Positions 11,086 to 22,590 of a DNA stretch of 64,000 bases are shown piece after piece. The DNA is taken from the NCBI RefSeq assembly GCF_016802725.1, contig NC_052671.1, positions 15,767,231-15,831,230 on the forward strand, read 5' to 3'. A model generated the notes under the pieces. It was not told the origin of the DNA and did not search any database. It saw nothing but the letters and a program-made list of their open reading frames with translations. Numbering within the stretch: position 1 is the first letter of the stretch; every line of letters starts with the position of its first letter. Source of the stretch: Solenopsis invicta (lineage: Eukaryota > Arthropoda > Insecta > Hymenoptera > Formicidae). The position numbers and the translations under genes are program-made.

Positions 11086-12644
11086 TTACCGGTTACTCTT
11101 AGCGTACATTTGCGCCCTTAATTCTGCAAATTCGGTTATGATTGCTCCAGAGTTTTCATCCTTCATTAAACCAGGCACCTTTTTATTAACACGCGGTGTT
11201 AAATGTATTTCATACATATTTTCTCGAAGATAATTATTCGTATCGATTCTCACGATGACGTCGCGCTTCATGTTTCATTATATGTCATCGCATTCCACAT
11301 AATAGAGCAAGCTGTCCGTATCGGTATACATAAATTTGCATTTATCACCATAAAACACGTAATCGTAATGAAATTCATACAAACGTATCTTAGATACGTC
11401 TAAAATGCATATACCAATGTAGATCGGTTTATAAAATTTCACCTCTATGCAACTTGATAGCCATAAGATCCTCTGAAAATATACTTCTACTGTGAAAATT
11501 TGGTTTAAATATCAATGCTTCCGCGCCAAATCTTCTATCTCTACGCGTCACGAGACAAACATCAACGTAATTACGCACATTCTCCATCGTTTTACCGAAC
11601 ACCGCGTTATTCATCATTCTATATAAATTTTTTTCAAATTCGTTGTTTGTTCAAGTTCTCAATGTCGTATTGAGTTCGATATATCCGCAGAGCCAGGTTG
11701 ATTGAAGAAACCCTAAGATCGGATGAACCTTTAAACTCAATTTATGGTCTAAACTCTGCTGTAAATTACGATAATGTATTACATAATGCTGTTTATCGCA
11801 CACAGTAGCAAGGAGTTTATTGATTATTGATCTTTCTATCGGGTGGTCGCTCACGCGTGGGACAAAACGGAAGATCCGCGTGAGTGTCATGAAGTTCACT
11901 CGAATATGTAAGATCAACCTCAAGAATGTATCAGACAATAGAATCTCGAGTCACTGAGTTTACATTAAAATGCTCAACGTCAACCCATTAAAAGTCAGCA
12001 TATGGTAACGGTTCGCTCACCGCCTATCCATAAAGATTATGTATATTAAATACGTTGACGATTGCGATAAATCGTACATTGGCGCGTATTTATTATTAGT
12101 TCGCGCATACCTATTCAAACACTGACTTAAACCTCCGCGCACACCACGCTCTACAAATAATAACATATCAATATTGGTCAGTAATTTAAACCATATATCA
12201 GTATACTATAACATAGCGTCCTACGTATATCCCGGTAGTATAATAATGAGCCAGATTCAATCCTAACTTTTCATGCAGATATTGCAAAAAATTTCAAAAA
12301 CACCCGCTAAAAGCAACATATCGGTCTTGAGATATAAATCGCTGTACTCATGACAGTCTTAATGTGAAAACGCCTAATGCGTGACAATAATCGCTCTTAC
12401 ATATGATCTCATCGGTCAACGAGCTATAGAACGATTGGTGGCAAACAGGTTTTATCCAGCTGATGAACACTGTCAACGTACTTATACAGGAATACGCCTT
12501 TACGCGTAAGCAAATTAAAATCATCCTTGCTCAAATAAGAAAATTACAAACGCGTGATTCTCAATTTATCTTTATCGAGATACAACACTAATTTCTTCAA
12601 ACTAGTATTAAGAAATTTATACAAAACTACGAATCGCAGTTATA

Positions 12645-13210
12645 CAGGGTGTCCAGAAAATCTCTACAAATATTTCGGGACATGATTTGGGACCCCAAAA
12701 GAAGAAAAAAAAGCTGTATAAACATAGGTTTGGAAATAAGTCGTTTCCGAGTTATAGCCACTTTTATATTTAAAAAAATCGTATTTTATAGTCCGCGTGT
12801 TTCACAGAGTTCGAAATTCCTTTGATAGGAGAATAAGGGCCTGCATTTGTGCTGAAGGTCATTTTGAACACCTTATTTAATTCGATTTAAAAACAATGTG
12901 TTAAAAAATAATGTAATAACAAACATTGAAAAATTAAAAAAAAATTAAAAAATTAAAATTATTAAATGAAAAAATAATAAAATTTGAAACTTAAAAAAAT
13001 AAGAAATAAAAATGAAAAAATTAGGAATTTAATAAAAAAATTTAAAAAGAAATGCCACGCGGACTATAAAATACAATTTTTTTTAACATAAAAGTGGCTA
13101 TAACTTGGAAACGACTTATTTCCGGACCCATGTTTATATAGCTTTTTTTCCTTTTTTTAGGGTTCCAAATCACGTCTCGAAATATTTGTAGCAATTTTCC
13201 GGACACCCTG
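12645..13210. mobile_element. MITE with CAGGGTGTCC ends, 566 bp
   Basis: TA flanks both sides (12643-12644, 13211-13212). About 150 bp inverted repeats start CAGGGTGTCCAGAAAA and end GGACACCCTG. The middle is AT-rich with no coding frame. The ends resemble those of elements A and B, so a DD41D-type transposase is the likely mobiliser; this is inference. Confidence 0.85.
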
Positions 13211-13964
13211 TATATTGTTTTGCTTTTATCTGTAGGAAACGGTGTCCTGAACAGTCTTTGTGAACGATATATGTTTTTCTTTCGTCAATGGCAGCAGCTC
13301 AACCTAATCCTCAAACATGTTTGCCACATCTTTGATAATAAAATGCGCATCGTATCCCATCAAATTGTGAAAAATTATTGAAATAATGTAAGAATCTTTG
13401 TAATTTTAATTACATCTCAAATGAGCCGGCCCTCTATAACGCCCGGTCAAATGACAATAATCGCACCCGCGTTGATCTCTCTTATGAAACTGCCCTTTAC
13501 ATATGTGACAACGCGTCGCATTCCAGTATTCATACCAATCATCAGGCGTAAACATAATCACAGCTACATTCGAAAAAAATACCTGCTTCACGCGAGCGCC
13601 AATTCGTGCAGCTCTTTAACGAACCACGACACACACCTTTCGCCACGATACGATCTGTATATCGATAAATCAAGACGCGCACTGCATACGTAATACTTAT
13701 ACTTCTTACACCAAACAGTTTATGACGTTAATAAGCGCCTTTTGCCGACGTGTCGTCATCATCGTTGTCGTTTTCTTCTTCTCCAATATGCATTCCAAAT
13801 AAGCGTATACCACAAACTGAAGTTGCTCTTGATTATCGAAGCAACGAAAAAACAGCCACTTATCAGTATTGTCTTTCAGAAAAAGAACGGTGCAATCGTT
13901 CGCCTTACCAAAATCGATACTATGACTCCTCAACCTCGCGTTCGTCAAAAAATAATGTAGACAT

Positions 13965-14065
13965 CTAATAATATAGACAATTGTAAACGAAACAAACATA
14001 ATATATATTACGTATTACTCAGCATCGTTTTATTCTACTACACATACACTTATACTAACACATAC
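13965..14065 (-). other. Intron in the decayed polymerase gene
   Basis: 101 bp with GT (GTATGTG) and AG (TTATTAG) borders on the minus strand. It splits an Arg codon immediately before Cys-Leu-His-Tyr-Phe, the same position and phase as the intron in the central Polinton polymerase gene (18936-19006). Confidence 0.7.
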
Positions 14066-15107
14066 CTATCGCATATGTATTTTCTGTGACGATTCTTGGA
14101 TAATTGCGATCCTGCCAATCGACAAATCTTTTATCCGCAGGAAATGAGCATTGATTTCGTTGTTTCGTGAATCTGTCAAATACAGCACATTAACATACCT
14201 ATTTCTCTTATTCTCGGTGAAAAGTAAAAATAGAAAGGCGATCATTGCATCTGTTCTCACTTGAACGGTGGAAACGTTGATAGAAATGCCTTTTCAACGT
14301 TCGAACCTTTTAATCTGTTTCAAAGTCATGGGAAATTTGATACCCACCAATTGCAACACCTGACTGTATAATAGTGAGAATATTAAGACGCTCTCTCAGC
14401 ATGTTTTTCGGCTAGATACAAAGCAGCAACTACCGATCACGCGAAAAAAGCGTTATCCATCAACTTTACGTTAAGCACAACTCTCTTATGACTTATAAAT
14501 GCTGATATATCTATGCAACAAACCGCACGCATAGGATTACATTTGTTTACGTTTACCATTAAATTCAGTATCTTCGACAACACTCTCGCTATCTGCAAAA
14601 TCATCAATTCCTACTAGAATAGTGTCGATCACATTAGCGTCGTACCATTCGTGTAAATCGGACGTCGGTAAGAGTTGACAATTCCTAATAAAAATAGTTT
14701 TATTTTTTGGTCTTTATTAATAAATTCTCCGTTAAACATGGCGTTAACTCTCACGCAACTGTGTCGCTTTACATTTTCGTGAATACGATCGAGCACCAAC
14801 TTATGTGTATCCGCGAGAAATCGTTGCGGGTCAAGATATTGTTTGTTTACTATTACACCAGTTAATACACGACTTTTAAACTCTGTCTCTTCAGCCATGA
14901 AAATTCTGCACTTGATCCACTACTCGCACCGACTTTTCTAATGCATTAACGGTGTCCCTAAAATTTTCGAATCGCGTTAATCGAGCAGTCACAGAATTTA
15001 CAATCCCCACAAACGCGAGGCCACCACATTGACGACGTTCGTCGCCACGGCACATCCTCCGCAACGTTTCGATGTATTTGTCGCATTGTTGCTCCCACAT
15101 GCGTAAC

Positions 15108-15474
15108 AGTAGTAAGACTAGGCGGGTTCTAACTCGGGAGCAATGAGGGGGGTGAGCGGCGAGGGGGGATGTAGGCGCGGGGGTACCTGCGGTACGTACG
15201 GAGTGGGTGATGATCCTCAAGATGCAATGGGTGGTGTCACCCATTGATCTAGAGGTGGGATTGAAAGGTGGGGGTAAGCCGCGCGGCAGAGCGGTATGTA
15301 CCGCCGAGGATGATGTTGGGGAGAGAGAGGAAGCCTGCAATTAGAACCAGCTTGTTTGTAAAATACCGCGTATTTCGCGGCGGTTCTCCGCGGCGATTTC
15401 CACGGCGGTTCTCCGCGGCGTATTTCGCGGGGCCCGCCACCGCCCGCGCCCGCGCCTGCGCCCGGGCCCATCGC

Positions 15475-15506
<32 letters not shown>

Positions 15507-16315
15507 GCCGCCACCGTTACCCACCCAAAAGTTCACCGCCGCGCGCACACCCACCGCGTCCGCACGCGAAATCGGCGGACAGAGAAAATGAAAATTTTTT
15601 ACGCGAAATCGGCGGACAGAGAAAATGAAAATTTTTTAAACTTACCACTTCGCCACCGCTGCAGCCGCCGCCGCTGCATGCCGCCGCCGCCGCCGCCACC
15701 ACACACCACCACCACCACCACCACCACCACCACCACCACCACCACCACCACCACACTACTTATAGTTTTTTTTTTTTTTTTTAATATTCGTTTGGTACTA
15801 TGCGTACCGAATGATGTCCCGTTGTGGTGTCCACCACAACAATGTAGTTTCTATAATATATTACACGTTGTCCCGTCATTATGGTGGACACCACAACGAT
15901 ATACGGGACGAATTCCCGATCCATTTTTTCGCGAGCCGATCACAATTGCGCGACGGTATAATTGCGACTGACGAAGAGTTCGCTCAGCGAGAGCATCCTC
16001 CGTCGCATCGCGTATTTTGAAGGCGGCTCATCACAAAGGTATACAATTACATCGAAGACGAAAGATATATGATTACATTGTAGGCGAAGCAAACGCCGCT
16101 ACTCTATGCTTGCAATTATATTATATTATATTATATTATATTAATTGTTTTTTCTACCTAATTTTCGTTATTCTTCCTGGTTCTAATTGGAAGACAGTAT
16201 TCCAATATGTATAACTTTTCAAGTCTCGTAATTTTCTAGTCTACCGTTCAAGAGATATAGAATATTCTTTATTAAAATTATATTTGCCGATGCAGCTCTC
16301 AGGCATGGCCTTGAC
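15108..16315 (+). repeat. Left terminal inverted repeat of the Polinton
   Basis: Inverted match to 50678-51997. Contains CCG/GCC and CCA microsatellites (about 15478-15510 and 15703-15753), a poly-T run, and paired TGGTGTCCACCA-type palindromes near 15820-15895. The two repeats differ mainly in microsatellite length. Long frames through the triplet repeats are low-complexity artefacts. Confidence 0.85.
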
Positions 16316-16670
16316 GTGTATTTTGACGGCGGCTAATCACAAAGGTATCGAATTACATCGAAGACGAATCGTACCATGTATCATTAGCCTTGAACACGTA
16401 TGGACAGGTTCGCACGCGCCGCTGCAAGTATGCACCGCGCAAGTCTCTCTCTGCTCGATCGAGATTTCTAACGTAGAGTGTCACACACTGATGCAAATGT
16501 ATATGAATAATCTATGGGATCTTCTAGTGGTGGGGATAGATCTTTCATGCCCCCGCTAGATGATGCAATTTTTCGTCAGACAAAAGAACGTATAATAGAT
16601 ATGTAATTAGCGCTCGGACATCAGTAGATGTCTTTGAAGCGTATCGAATCTATCATCGGCGGTTAAAGAG
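16316..16670. other. Spacer between left repeat and first Polinton gene
   Basis: The first ~45 bp repeats a segment of the terminal repeat (near 16018-16065). The rest has no supported gene. It probably holds the promoter of the 16671 gene, but no clear TATA box is placed. Confidence 0.4.
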
Positions 16671-17039
16671 ATGGCCAATCGTCACGAAGACAATGAGAAT
16701 AATGTGCAAGTGAACTTTGACAACAGTAGTGTAGACAGTGTTATCAGTGAATATCGTGAGAATCGTGTAGTAAAAGTTATACCTAGTGTCGAATTACGCG
16801 CTTTGGATGAACGCACGAAACACTGCATTATTCAATTCTGCTATTCGGCTGGAGCTGTATCTGTGTGTGCATATTGTATGACTCGACTCAATGACATTGA
16901 TCTAGGATCTATGAACGCTATCCAAACTCACTGTACAGATTCTCTCGAACGACTTGACGGTGATTACTGCTCCAACTGCAGACAACCCATGCATGTCTAC
17001 ATTCCTACCAAAATGTGCCCAATATGTAGAAATATATAG
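16671..17039 (+). CDS. Small Cys-rich zinc-binding Polinton protein (122 aa)
   Basis: Complete frame. An acidic, Asn-rich N-terminus (about residues 1-50) precedes a compact Cys domain: CAYC, then a ~30-residue spacer with another Cys, then CSNCRQP, then CPICRN at the C-terminus. The three CxxC pairs fit a RING-like or treble-clef zinc fold. The function is not known to me; as the first gene after the terminal repeat it could be regulatory or host-interacting. The CR[RQ]P...IP..CP.C.N end strongly resembles the leader ORF of the gypsy element at 32869-33288. Confidence 0.7.
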   Translation: MANRHEDNENNVQVNFDNSSVDSVISEYRENRVVKVIPSVELRALDERTKHCIIQFCYSAGAVSVCAYCMTRLNDIDLGSMNAIQTHCTDSLERLDGDYCSNCRQPMHVYIPTKMCPICRNI

Positions 17040-17048
17040 ACAATATAT

Positions 17049-17803
17049 TTGGTGAAAATGGAGTTTGACGAAGAAATGCCCGATGTAGACTTTGATGTAG
17101 AAGATATCCTGGAAGTTCTCGAAACTGTGCCGGAAAAAAACAATCAACAAGTATCTGTGGTAAATTTCTTACGCAACAGAGAATTGGGTATACGCGGGAC
17201 CAATGAACGTGCCGTGAGACAGGGTGTTAGCATCGACTACGTGCCTTGTGGCGATTTGTCATTTACAGAAAAAAAGTGTATACGTGGACACTAAAAAATT
17301 TGTGCACTTTTAACAATTTTGATGATGAATATGATATGTATCGCAATGAATATGGACATACTCGTATTGTATACAATGCTTGCAAAACTGTTGAAAAGAA
17401 ATACAAGGTGGCAAAGGAAATTAAACACCATGCCTATTTCCAAGATTATCTGCAAATTACAATTCCCGCTGGTAATGGAAAGTGCACCAAATTACTGGCG
17501 ATAAACGTATACTCATGGTTCTACAACGACGATGAACCTAAATGGAATCGTGCGTATATGAAGTGGCGTAATGCATACTATATTAAATGCGATGAAATTC
17601 CAGTGAATCAATATAATTACTTGTACGACGACGATGACCAAATTCTGCTGGATCGAGTTGATCAGTGGCCGGAAATAACAACTCGCTTTTTTGAAGCAAA
17701 GTTTGCACGAGATCAATATCGCGCTCTGCACATACAGCGGTACTATAAATCATGTAAAGCATTAATTTGCGAGTGCCCCGAGTCAACGTGTGATCTGTAC
17801 TAA
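17049..17803 (+). pseudogene. Polinton ORF of unknown function, broken by one frameshift
   Basis: Two overlapping frames form one reading: 17049-17294 (acidic N-terminus, then VVNFLRNRELGIRG) and 17246-17803 (DDEYDMYRNEYGH, hydrophobic and aromatic segments, C-terminal CECPESTCDLY). The switch occurs at a run of seven A (17269-17275), so a single-base indel there is the likely break. It lies 9 bp after the zinc-binding gene and 16 bp before the polymerase gene, suggesting co-expression. No domain recognised. Confidence 0.6.
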
Positions 17804-17819
17804 TAAATGAAAAAGAAAA

Positions 17820-18896
17820 ATGGAGAACATTGAACGTGAACTGCTCGAGCAATGCTCGCAGATCGCTACTCAAGAGGAGTGTCGTGCATGGGTAGAACGA
17901 TGCGAAGAGTGCCTCGCACATCTCGAAGAATGTTGTAGCAGTGCCAAACGTCCTCGACTCACCGTTGGACATAGACAATCCATAGTGGCGAGAATCGCGC
18001 GACTCGCGGGTGCAAAAGCGCAATTAGAAAGACGTTTCGTGCACGTTGGAGGTGGTACGCACGCTAGCACCGGTGGTAAAAGATCGCTCATCTGGCGCGA
18101 GATTGAGGCCGCGTTTGAATCACGTATTCTTACGGGTGCTGTCATAAACGCTGATTATATTGAACCGCGACATTTCCTGGAAGACGCTAGTGATTTGGTG
18201 ATCGAGCAAGTGCGAGACGCTATCGCGAAGCATGGAAATGTGAAGGTGAATACCGTATTCAACGGTCAATTTGAAAACATTCGTGACGACCGCGATAATA
18301 AAAGTCTCGCGACGAAGAACTATGAACTATACAGAGCGTCAAATTTGCGCAAATGGTACGAGCAGCGTGTAATCGAAGTGATATTAGCGATGCTCAACGA
18401 GTTTCAAGAACGCGATAGCGGCTGGGCTTTACACCGAATCCAAAACTTGATGGTGAATATAAACAAGCTTAATCCCATGCACGCGGGATATCGCATCAAA
18501 ATGCCGAAGGAAGCAAGTGACAAGCGTGCAATAATTAATGTGCAATCAGAAGACAATGCTTGCATCGCGTGGTCGGTGGTGGGTGCCCTGTACCCCGCTG
18601 AAAGAAATGCAAACCAAGTGTCATCGTACCCGCATTATTCGACTGTTTTGAAGTTTGACGATATACAATTTCCAATGAAAGTAAAAGACATTGGAAAATT
18701 TGAACGTTTAAACGGCGTGAATGTGTACACTACCGAATTGGACAAAAAAGAAAAGATAGAATACGTTGTACTATTACGCCTGACTGAAGATAAGAAGGAA
18801 AAACACGTCAATCTCTTCTACGTGGAAGATAAACACGATGTCACCCACGGTCACTTTGCGTGGATTAAGAACCTGTCGCGACTGGTCAGCTCATAG
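17820..18896 (+). pseudogene. N-terminal module of Polinton DNA polymerase (exon 1 side)
   Basis: 358 residues. The N-terminus is Cys-rich and helical (LLEQCSQIATQEEC, CEECLAHLEECC). The conserved region follows: ESRILTGAVINADYIEP, VNTVFNGQF, WALHRIQNLMVNI, DNACIAWSVVGALYP, IGKFERLNGVNVY, GHFAWIKNLSRL. The frame ends at TAG (18894-18896). After a shift at a nine-A run (18903-18911) coding resumes and is spliced (intron 18936-19006) to the polymerase, so this is the front of one large gene. The decayed copy at 11086-15107 confirms the arrangement. The invariant-looking Cys in DNACIAWS and His in GHFAWIKN suggest a cysteine-peptidase-like fold, but that is speculation. Confidence 0.7.
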
Positions 18897-18935
18897 CTGA
18901 GCAAAAAAAAAGAACAAGAAATTTATTTGCGATCG

Positions 18936-19006
18936 GTAAGTGTAAGAATATAAAAAAATTTCCACTTAAAATTATTGTTTTGTATAAATATATTTGTTTA
19001 TTACAG
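18936..19006 (+). other. Intron in the Polinton polymerase gene
   Basis: 71 bp, GTAAGTGTAAG donor and TTTATTACAG acceptor. It splits an Arg codon (CG|T) before CLHYF. The first Cys of a C2HC zinc finger (CDR|C...H...C) is in exon 1 and the rest in exon 2, so splicing is needed to complete the finger. Position and phase equal those in the decayed copy (13965-14065). Confidence 0.75.
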
Positions 19007-21617
19007 TTGCCTGCATTACTTCCACTCTGAAGAAAAATTGCAATCGCACGAAACGGAGTGCAAGAAAATAAATGACTGCGCCATCATACTACCGAGAGAG
19101 GACCAGAAATGGCTAGAATTCGACTTATACAACAACAAGGAGCGCGTACCATTTGTAATTTACGTTGATTTGGAGTGCGTATTGAAGAAGATGGAGAAGA
19201 ACGAGAACACGTCGAGTTTCGCGTATCAACACCACGAGGTATACAGCATAGCTTACTATGTAAAATGCTTGTTCGACGACGCGTTATCGATGTATCGTTT
19301 TCGCCGCGATAAGGACTGCGTCGCGTGGTTCGCGAAAGAGTTAGAAAATCTTGCGCACGATATGAAAGCCCGAATATCCGCCAATGTTCCAATGGAACAA
19401 TTAACTATACAGCAGAAAGGGGCATTTTTAAACGCGTCGAACTGTCATATATGTGAAAAACCGTTTATATCAGATACGGGCCTTACCCGTAACGAGTGGC
19501 TTGATACTCGGCGGGTGCGTGATCACTGTCATTTGACCGGCAAGTATCGCGGTCCTGCCCATAATAAATGTAATTTAAATTATAAGAATACGTATGTTAT
19601 TCCAGTCGTTTTTCACAATTTGAGCGGTTACGACGCGAACTTTATAATAAAAGAAATTTCTACCGCGTTCGAAGGCAAGATCGACCTACCGATTAATAAA
19701 GAAAAATATATTTCGTTCACTAAACACGTCGCAGCTATCGGTGTAGGAACAAAATCGGGCGAAGTACGAAATTGTATACGATTTCGATTCATCGACTCAT
19801 ATAAATTCCTAAGTGCGAGTCTCGAAAAATTGGCGTCGTTTCTAGGTATTGAACAATTAAACATTACTCGTTCCGAATTTTCCACGTTGTCAAACGAGGA
19901 TTTCGAACTCCTCACGCGCAAAGGCGTTTTTCCGTACGAGTACGTTGATGATGCCGAAAAGCTTTTAGAAACGCGTTTACCACCGCGCGAATCTTTCTAC
20001 AGTTCACTGAGCGGACAGACGGTATCAGAGCATGATTACGCTCATGCCGAGAACGTATGGCAACGGTTCGCAATTGAAACGCTGGGCGAATACAGCGATT
20101 TATATTTGAAAACAGATGTCTTATTATTTGCCGACATTTTCGAAAACTTTCGCGACAAAAGCATGCAGAGTTACGGTTTGGACCCTGCGCATTATTATAC
20201 ATTGCCAGGCTACACGTGGGATGCAATGTTGAAAAAAACGGGTATAAAATTCGAGTTGCTCACGGACATAGAAATGCTACTTTACGTGGAACGTGGAATT
20301 CGTGGCGGTTTAAGCCAGTGTTCGGGCAGATATGCGAAGGCTAATAATAAGTACATGAAATCGTACGATCCGTCAAAACCGTCGACTTATTTGATGTATA
20401 ATGATGTGAATAATCTGTATGGGTGGGCAATGTGTCAACCGTTGCCATACGGTGAATTTAAGTGGGTCAAAAACGTTGACAATTTCGATGTAAACGCGAT
20501 CGCATTTGACTCGGACACCGGATATATACTGGAAGTCGACCTTGCATATGAGAATCAGCTGCACGATCGACACAGTGACTTACCGTTTTGTCCTTCGAGC
20601 GATAAGCCTCCAGGGTCAAGGCAGAAGAAATTACTAGCGACAGTGCATGATAAAAAGCGTTACGTCATCCACTACCGCAATCTTCAACAGTGCACGCGTC
20701 ACGGGCTTCGAATCGTAAAGATACATCGCGTACTTCAATTCGCTCAATCCACCTGGCTCCGCGATTATATAGAATTAAATACAGAGTTTCGAACGAACAC
20801 GAAAAATGATTTTGAGAAAAATTTATACAAATTAATGAATAATGCAGTTTTCGGTAAAACCATGGAAAATGTACGTAATCACGTTAATATAAAATTAGTA
20901 ACGCAATGGGAAGGCCGTTACGGGGCAGAGGCCATGATTGCTGCTCCGAATTTTCATAGTCGCAGCGTTTTCGCAGAAAATCTGGTTGCCATAGAAATGC
21001 GTAAACTATCGGTAAAATTTAACAAACCAATATATGTCGGTATGTGTATTCTCGACATTTCAAAAATCTGCCTTTACGAATTTCACTACGATTATATGCT
21101 GCCATTGTATAAAGATAAATGTAAGATACTCTATACAGACACAGACAGCCTCATCTATGTCATTGAGTGTGACAATGTGTACATGGATATGAAACGTAAT
21201 ATCGCGAGATACGACACGAGCGATTATCCTGCCGACAACGTATATAATATACCCCTCACGAATAAGAAGGTTCCAGGGCTAATAAAAGACGAGAATTGCG
21301 GTAAGATTATGACCGAATTTGTAGGGCTAAGAGCAAAAATGTATGCGGTGAAAGTAGAAGGGAAAAAAGATACAAAAAAGGTGAAAGGTGTAAAGAATAG
21401 CGTTGTAGAAAGAACTATAACGTTTGAAGATTATACGCGTTGCTTGCACGACGGAATAGAAATGACTCGTCAGCAAGCGTGTATACGTTCGAAGCTCCAC
21501 AATGTACACACAATCAAAGAGAGAAAGATTGCTCTCAGCCCGCTCGATGACAAGCGTTACATCTTGCCTGATTCTACAGAAACATTGCCTTGGGGACATT
21601 GGCGTATACCATTGTAA
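18975..21617 (+). CDS. polB: Polinton DNA polymerase B, protein-primed type (core, exon 2)
   Basis: True coding probably starts at 19007 after the intron; the upstream ATG at 18975 lies in the intron. The order is C2HC finger; exonuclease motifs (YVDLEC near 19165, NLSGYDANF near 19618, YLKTDVLLFAD near 20103); an HNH/endonuclease-VII-like Cys-His insert (CHICEKPF, DHCHLTGKYRGPAH, 19440-19570); then palm motifs A (YNDVNNLYGW, about 20397), B (KLMNNAVFGKTMEN, about 20826) and C (YTDTDSLIY, about 21131). This fits polymerases that replicate linear DNA from a terminal protein. The frame is intact over about 870 residues, although its upstream module is broken. Confidence 0.92.
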   Translation: MFCINIFVYYSCLHYFHSEEKLQSHETECKKINDCAIILPREDQKWLEFDLYNNKERVPFVIYVDLECVLKKMEKNENTSSFAYQHHEVYSIAYYVKCLFDDALSMYRFRRDKDCVAWFAKELENLAHDMKARISANVPMEQLTIQQKGAFLNASNCHICEKPFISDTGLTRNEWLDTRRVRDHCHLTGKYRGPAHNKCNLNYKNTYVIPVVFHNLSGYDANFIIKEISTAFEGKIDLPINKEKYISFTKHVAAIGVGTKSGEVRNCIRFRFIDSYKFLSASLEKLASFLGIEQLNITRSEFSTLSNEDFELLTRKGVFPYEYVDDAEKLLETRLPPRESFYSSLSGQTVSEHDYAHAENVWQRFAIETLGEYSDLYLKTDVLLFADIFENFRDKSMQSYGLDPAHYYTLPGYTWDAMLKKTGIKFELLTDIEMLLYVERGIRGGLSQCSGRYAKANNKYMKSYDPSKPSTYLMYNDVNNLYGWAMCQPLPYGEFKWVKNVDNFDVNAIAFDSDTGYILEVDLAYENQLHDRHSDLPFCPSSDKPPGSRQKKLLATVHDKKRYVIHYRNLQQCTRHGLRIVKIHRVLQFAQSTWLRDYIELNTEFRTNTKNDFEKNLYKLMNNAVFGKTMENVRNHVNIKLVTQWEGRYGAEAMIAAPNFHSRSVFAENLVAIEMRKLSVKFNKPIYVGMCILDISKICLYEFHYDYMLPLYKDKCKILYTDTDSLIYVIECDNVYMDMKRNIARYDTSDYPADNVYNIPLTNKKVPGLIKDENCGKIMTEFVGLRAKMYAVKVEGKKDTKKVKGVKNSVVERTITFEDYTRCLHDGIEMTRQQACIRSKLHNVHTIKERKIALSPLDDKRYILPDSTETLPWGHWRIPL

Positions 21618-21890
21618 TTCATTTTTTATACTTTTTAATACTTTATTTATAACATTGTGTATAACTATAAGACAATTAATGCGATGCTTATTACTAATTT
21701 AAGTTGATTCTGCGTTACTGATTAAACAATATATAACAATGTAAGTTGATAATATTTCATGACTTGATATTATTGTAACAATAAAAGGTAATACTTTTGT
21801 GTGACTTATTGTAAAAAAAATGAAAGGCGACAATTTTGCGTGACTTAATGTTGTAATAACCTTTAATGTAGATTAATTTTGCGTGACTTA
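21618..21890. other. Polymerase 3' flank
   Basis: AT-rich, with AATAAA-type signal near 21780 (ACAATAAAAGG) and three degenerate repeats of GCGTGACTTA. It ends where the foldback element starts. No gene. Confidence 0.5.
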
Positions 21891-21959
21891 AAGGAACGTT
21901 TGGCAACCCGAAAATTCAAAAAATTCTGAAATTTGGTGTACACATAGAGGAGTTCATCC

Positions 21960-22590
21960 GTAACACAAAAATATTTTTTGTTGGTGCCCAATTTCAGTTT
22001 AAGGGGGTGAAACATCCCTTTGAAAAAAATCAGATTTTTTCTTTCCAAGCAAATATCGTCGAAACTAAGAGATAGAGAAAAATGTTCTGAATAAAAGTTG
22101 AATGGCTGCAAGAGTACTTTATAACAGTGATAAAGAAAAATTTTTTTTTTATTTTTTTTAATACTTTCCCCCACCACCTACCTATTTTTTTTCAAAATTT
22201 TTATTTTTTTTTATAAGCAAAATAAAGCTTATTTTATTACGAATTCAACGGTATATGACAAAGCTATGTTGCAACATTTCCATTTTTTTTAAATAATTAA
22301 AAACCACTCCATAATGCATGGTACGCGCACCCGTCCGTGCACTATGAAAGTGTTCCCCTTCGATTTTGACGAGTCTTTAATACGTTGTCGTACAGATCAA
22401 AATAAGGGACACGTATTTTTTTATACGTGCCCACTCTCACTTTTAGGGGTGAAACACCCCTTTGAAAAAATCGGTTTTGTTTTTTCGAAGCGTGTATCGT
22501 CGAAACTGTAAGAGATAGAGAAAAATGTTCTGAATAAAAGTTGAATGGTTCGAAGAGTACTTTACAACAATAATTTAAAATAATTTTTTT
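21960..22590. repeat. Subterminal direct repeats in the foldback left arm
   Basis: Two ~170 bp copies (about 21960-22130 and 22410-22590), each with GGGGTGAAACA, an A-rich run, then AGAGATAGAGAAAAATGTTC. Mirrored in the right arm near 28890-29060 and 29350-29530. They are candidate transposase-binding subterminal repeats, which is inference. Confidence 0.6.

Larger units (their letters stand above)
11086..14898 (-). pseudogene. Polinton DNA polymerase B, decayed copy
   Basis: Fragments read on the minus strand in order. SRVLTGVIVNKQYLDP and VNAMFNGEF (14629-14898) and IKDLSIGRI (14066-14260) belong to the N-terminal module. The intron 14065-13965 has GTATGT and TTATTAG borders. CLHYF and YAYLECIL (exonuclease region) follow at 13706-13964. 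CHICKGQF and CHLTGRYRGPAH (13406-13591) are the HNH-like insert. MNNAVFGKTMENVR (11429-11617) is palm motif B, YTDTDS (near 11300-11336) motif C, and VNKKVPGLMKDE (11086-11271) the C-terminal side. Many stops and frameshifts and one MITE insertion separate these pieces. Confidence 0.8.
11086..15107 (-). mobile_element. Decayed Polinton remnant, polymerase side, inverted
   Basis: Minus-strand sequence collinear with 17.8-21.4 kb of the central Polinton: N-terminal module (15107-14066), intron (14065-13965), polymerase (13964-11086). It stops abruptly at 15107, where the inverted repeat of the central Polinton begins. A 566 bp MITE sits inside it. Confidence 0.75.

Noticed and set aside
15217..15756. 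Several overlapping Pro-, Gly-, Ala- and Trp-rich ORFs on both strands (also 51243-51737)
   Set aside because: They are translations of CCG, CCA/GTG and GC-rich microsatellites in the Polinton terminal repeats, different in each copy.
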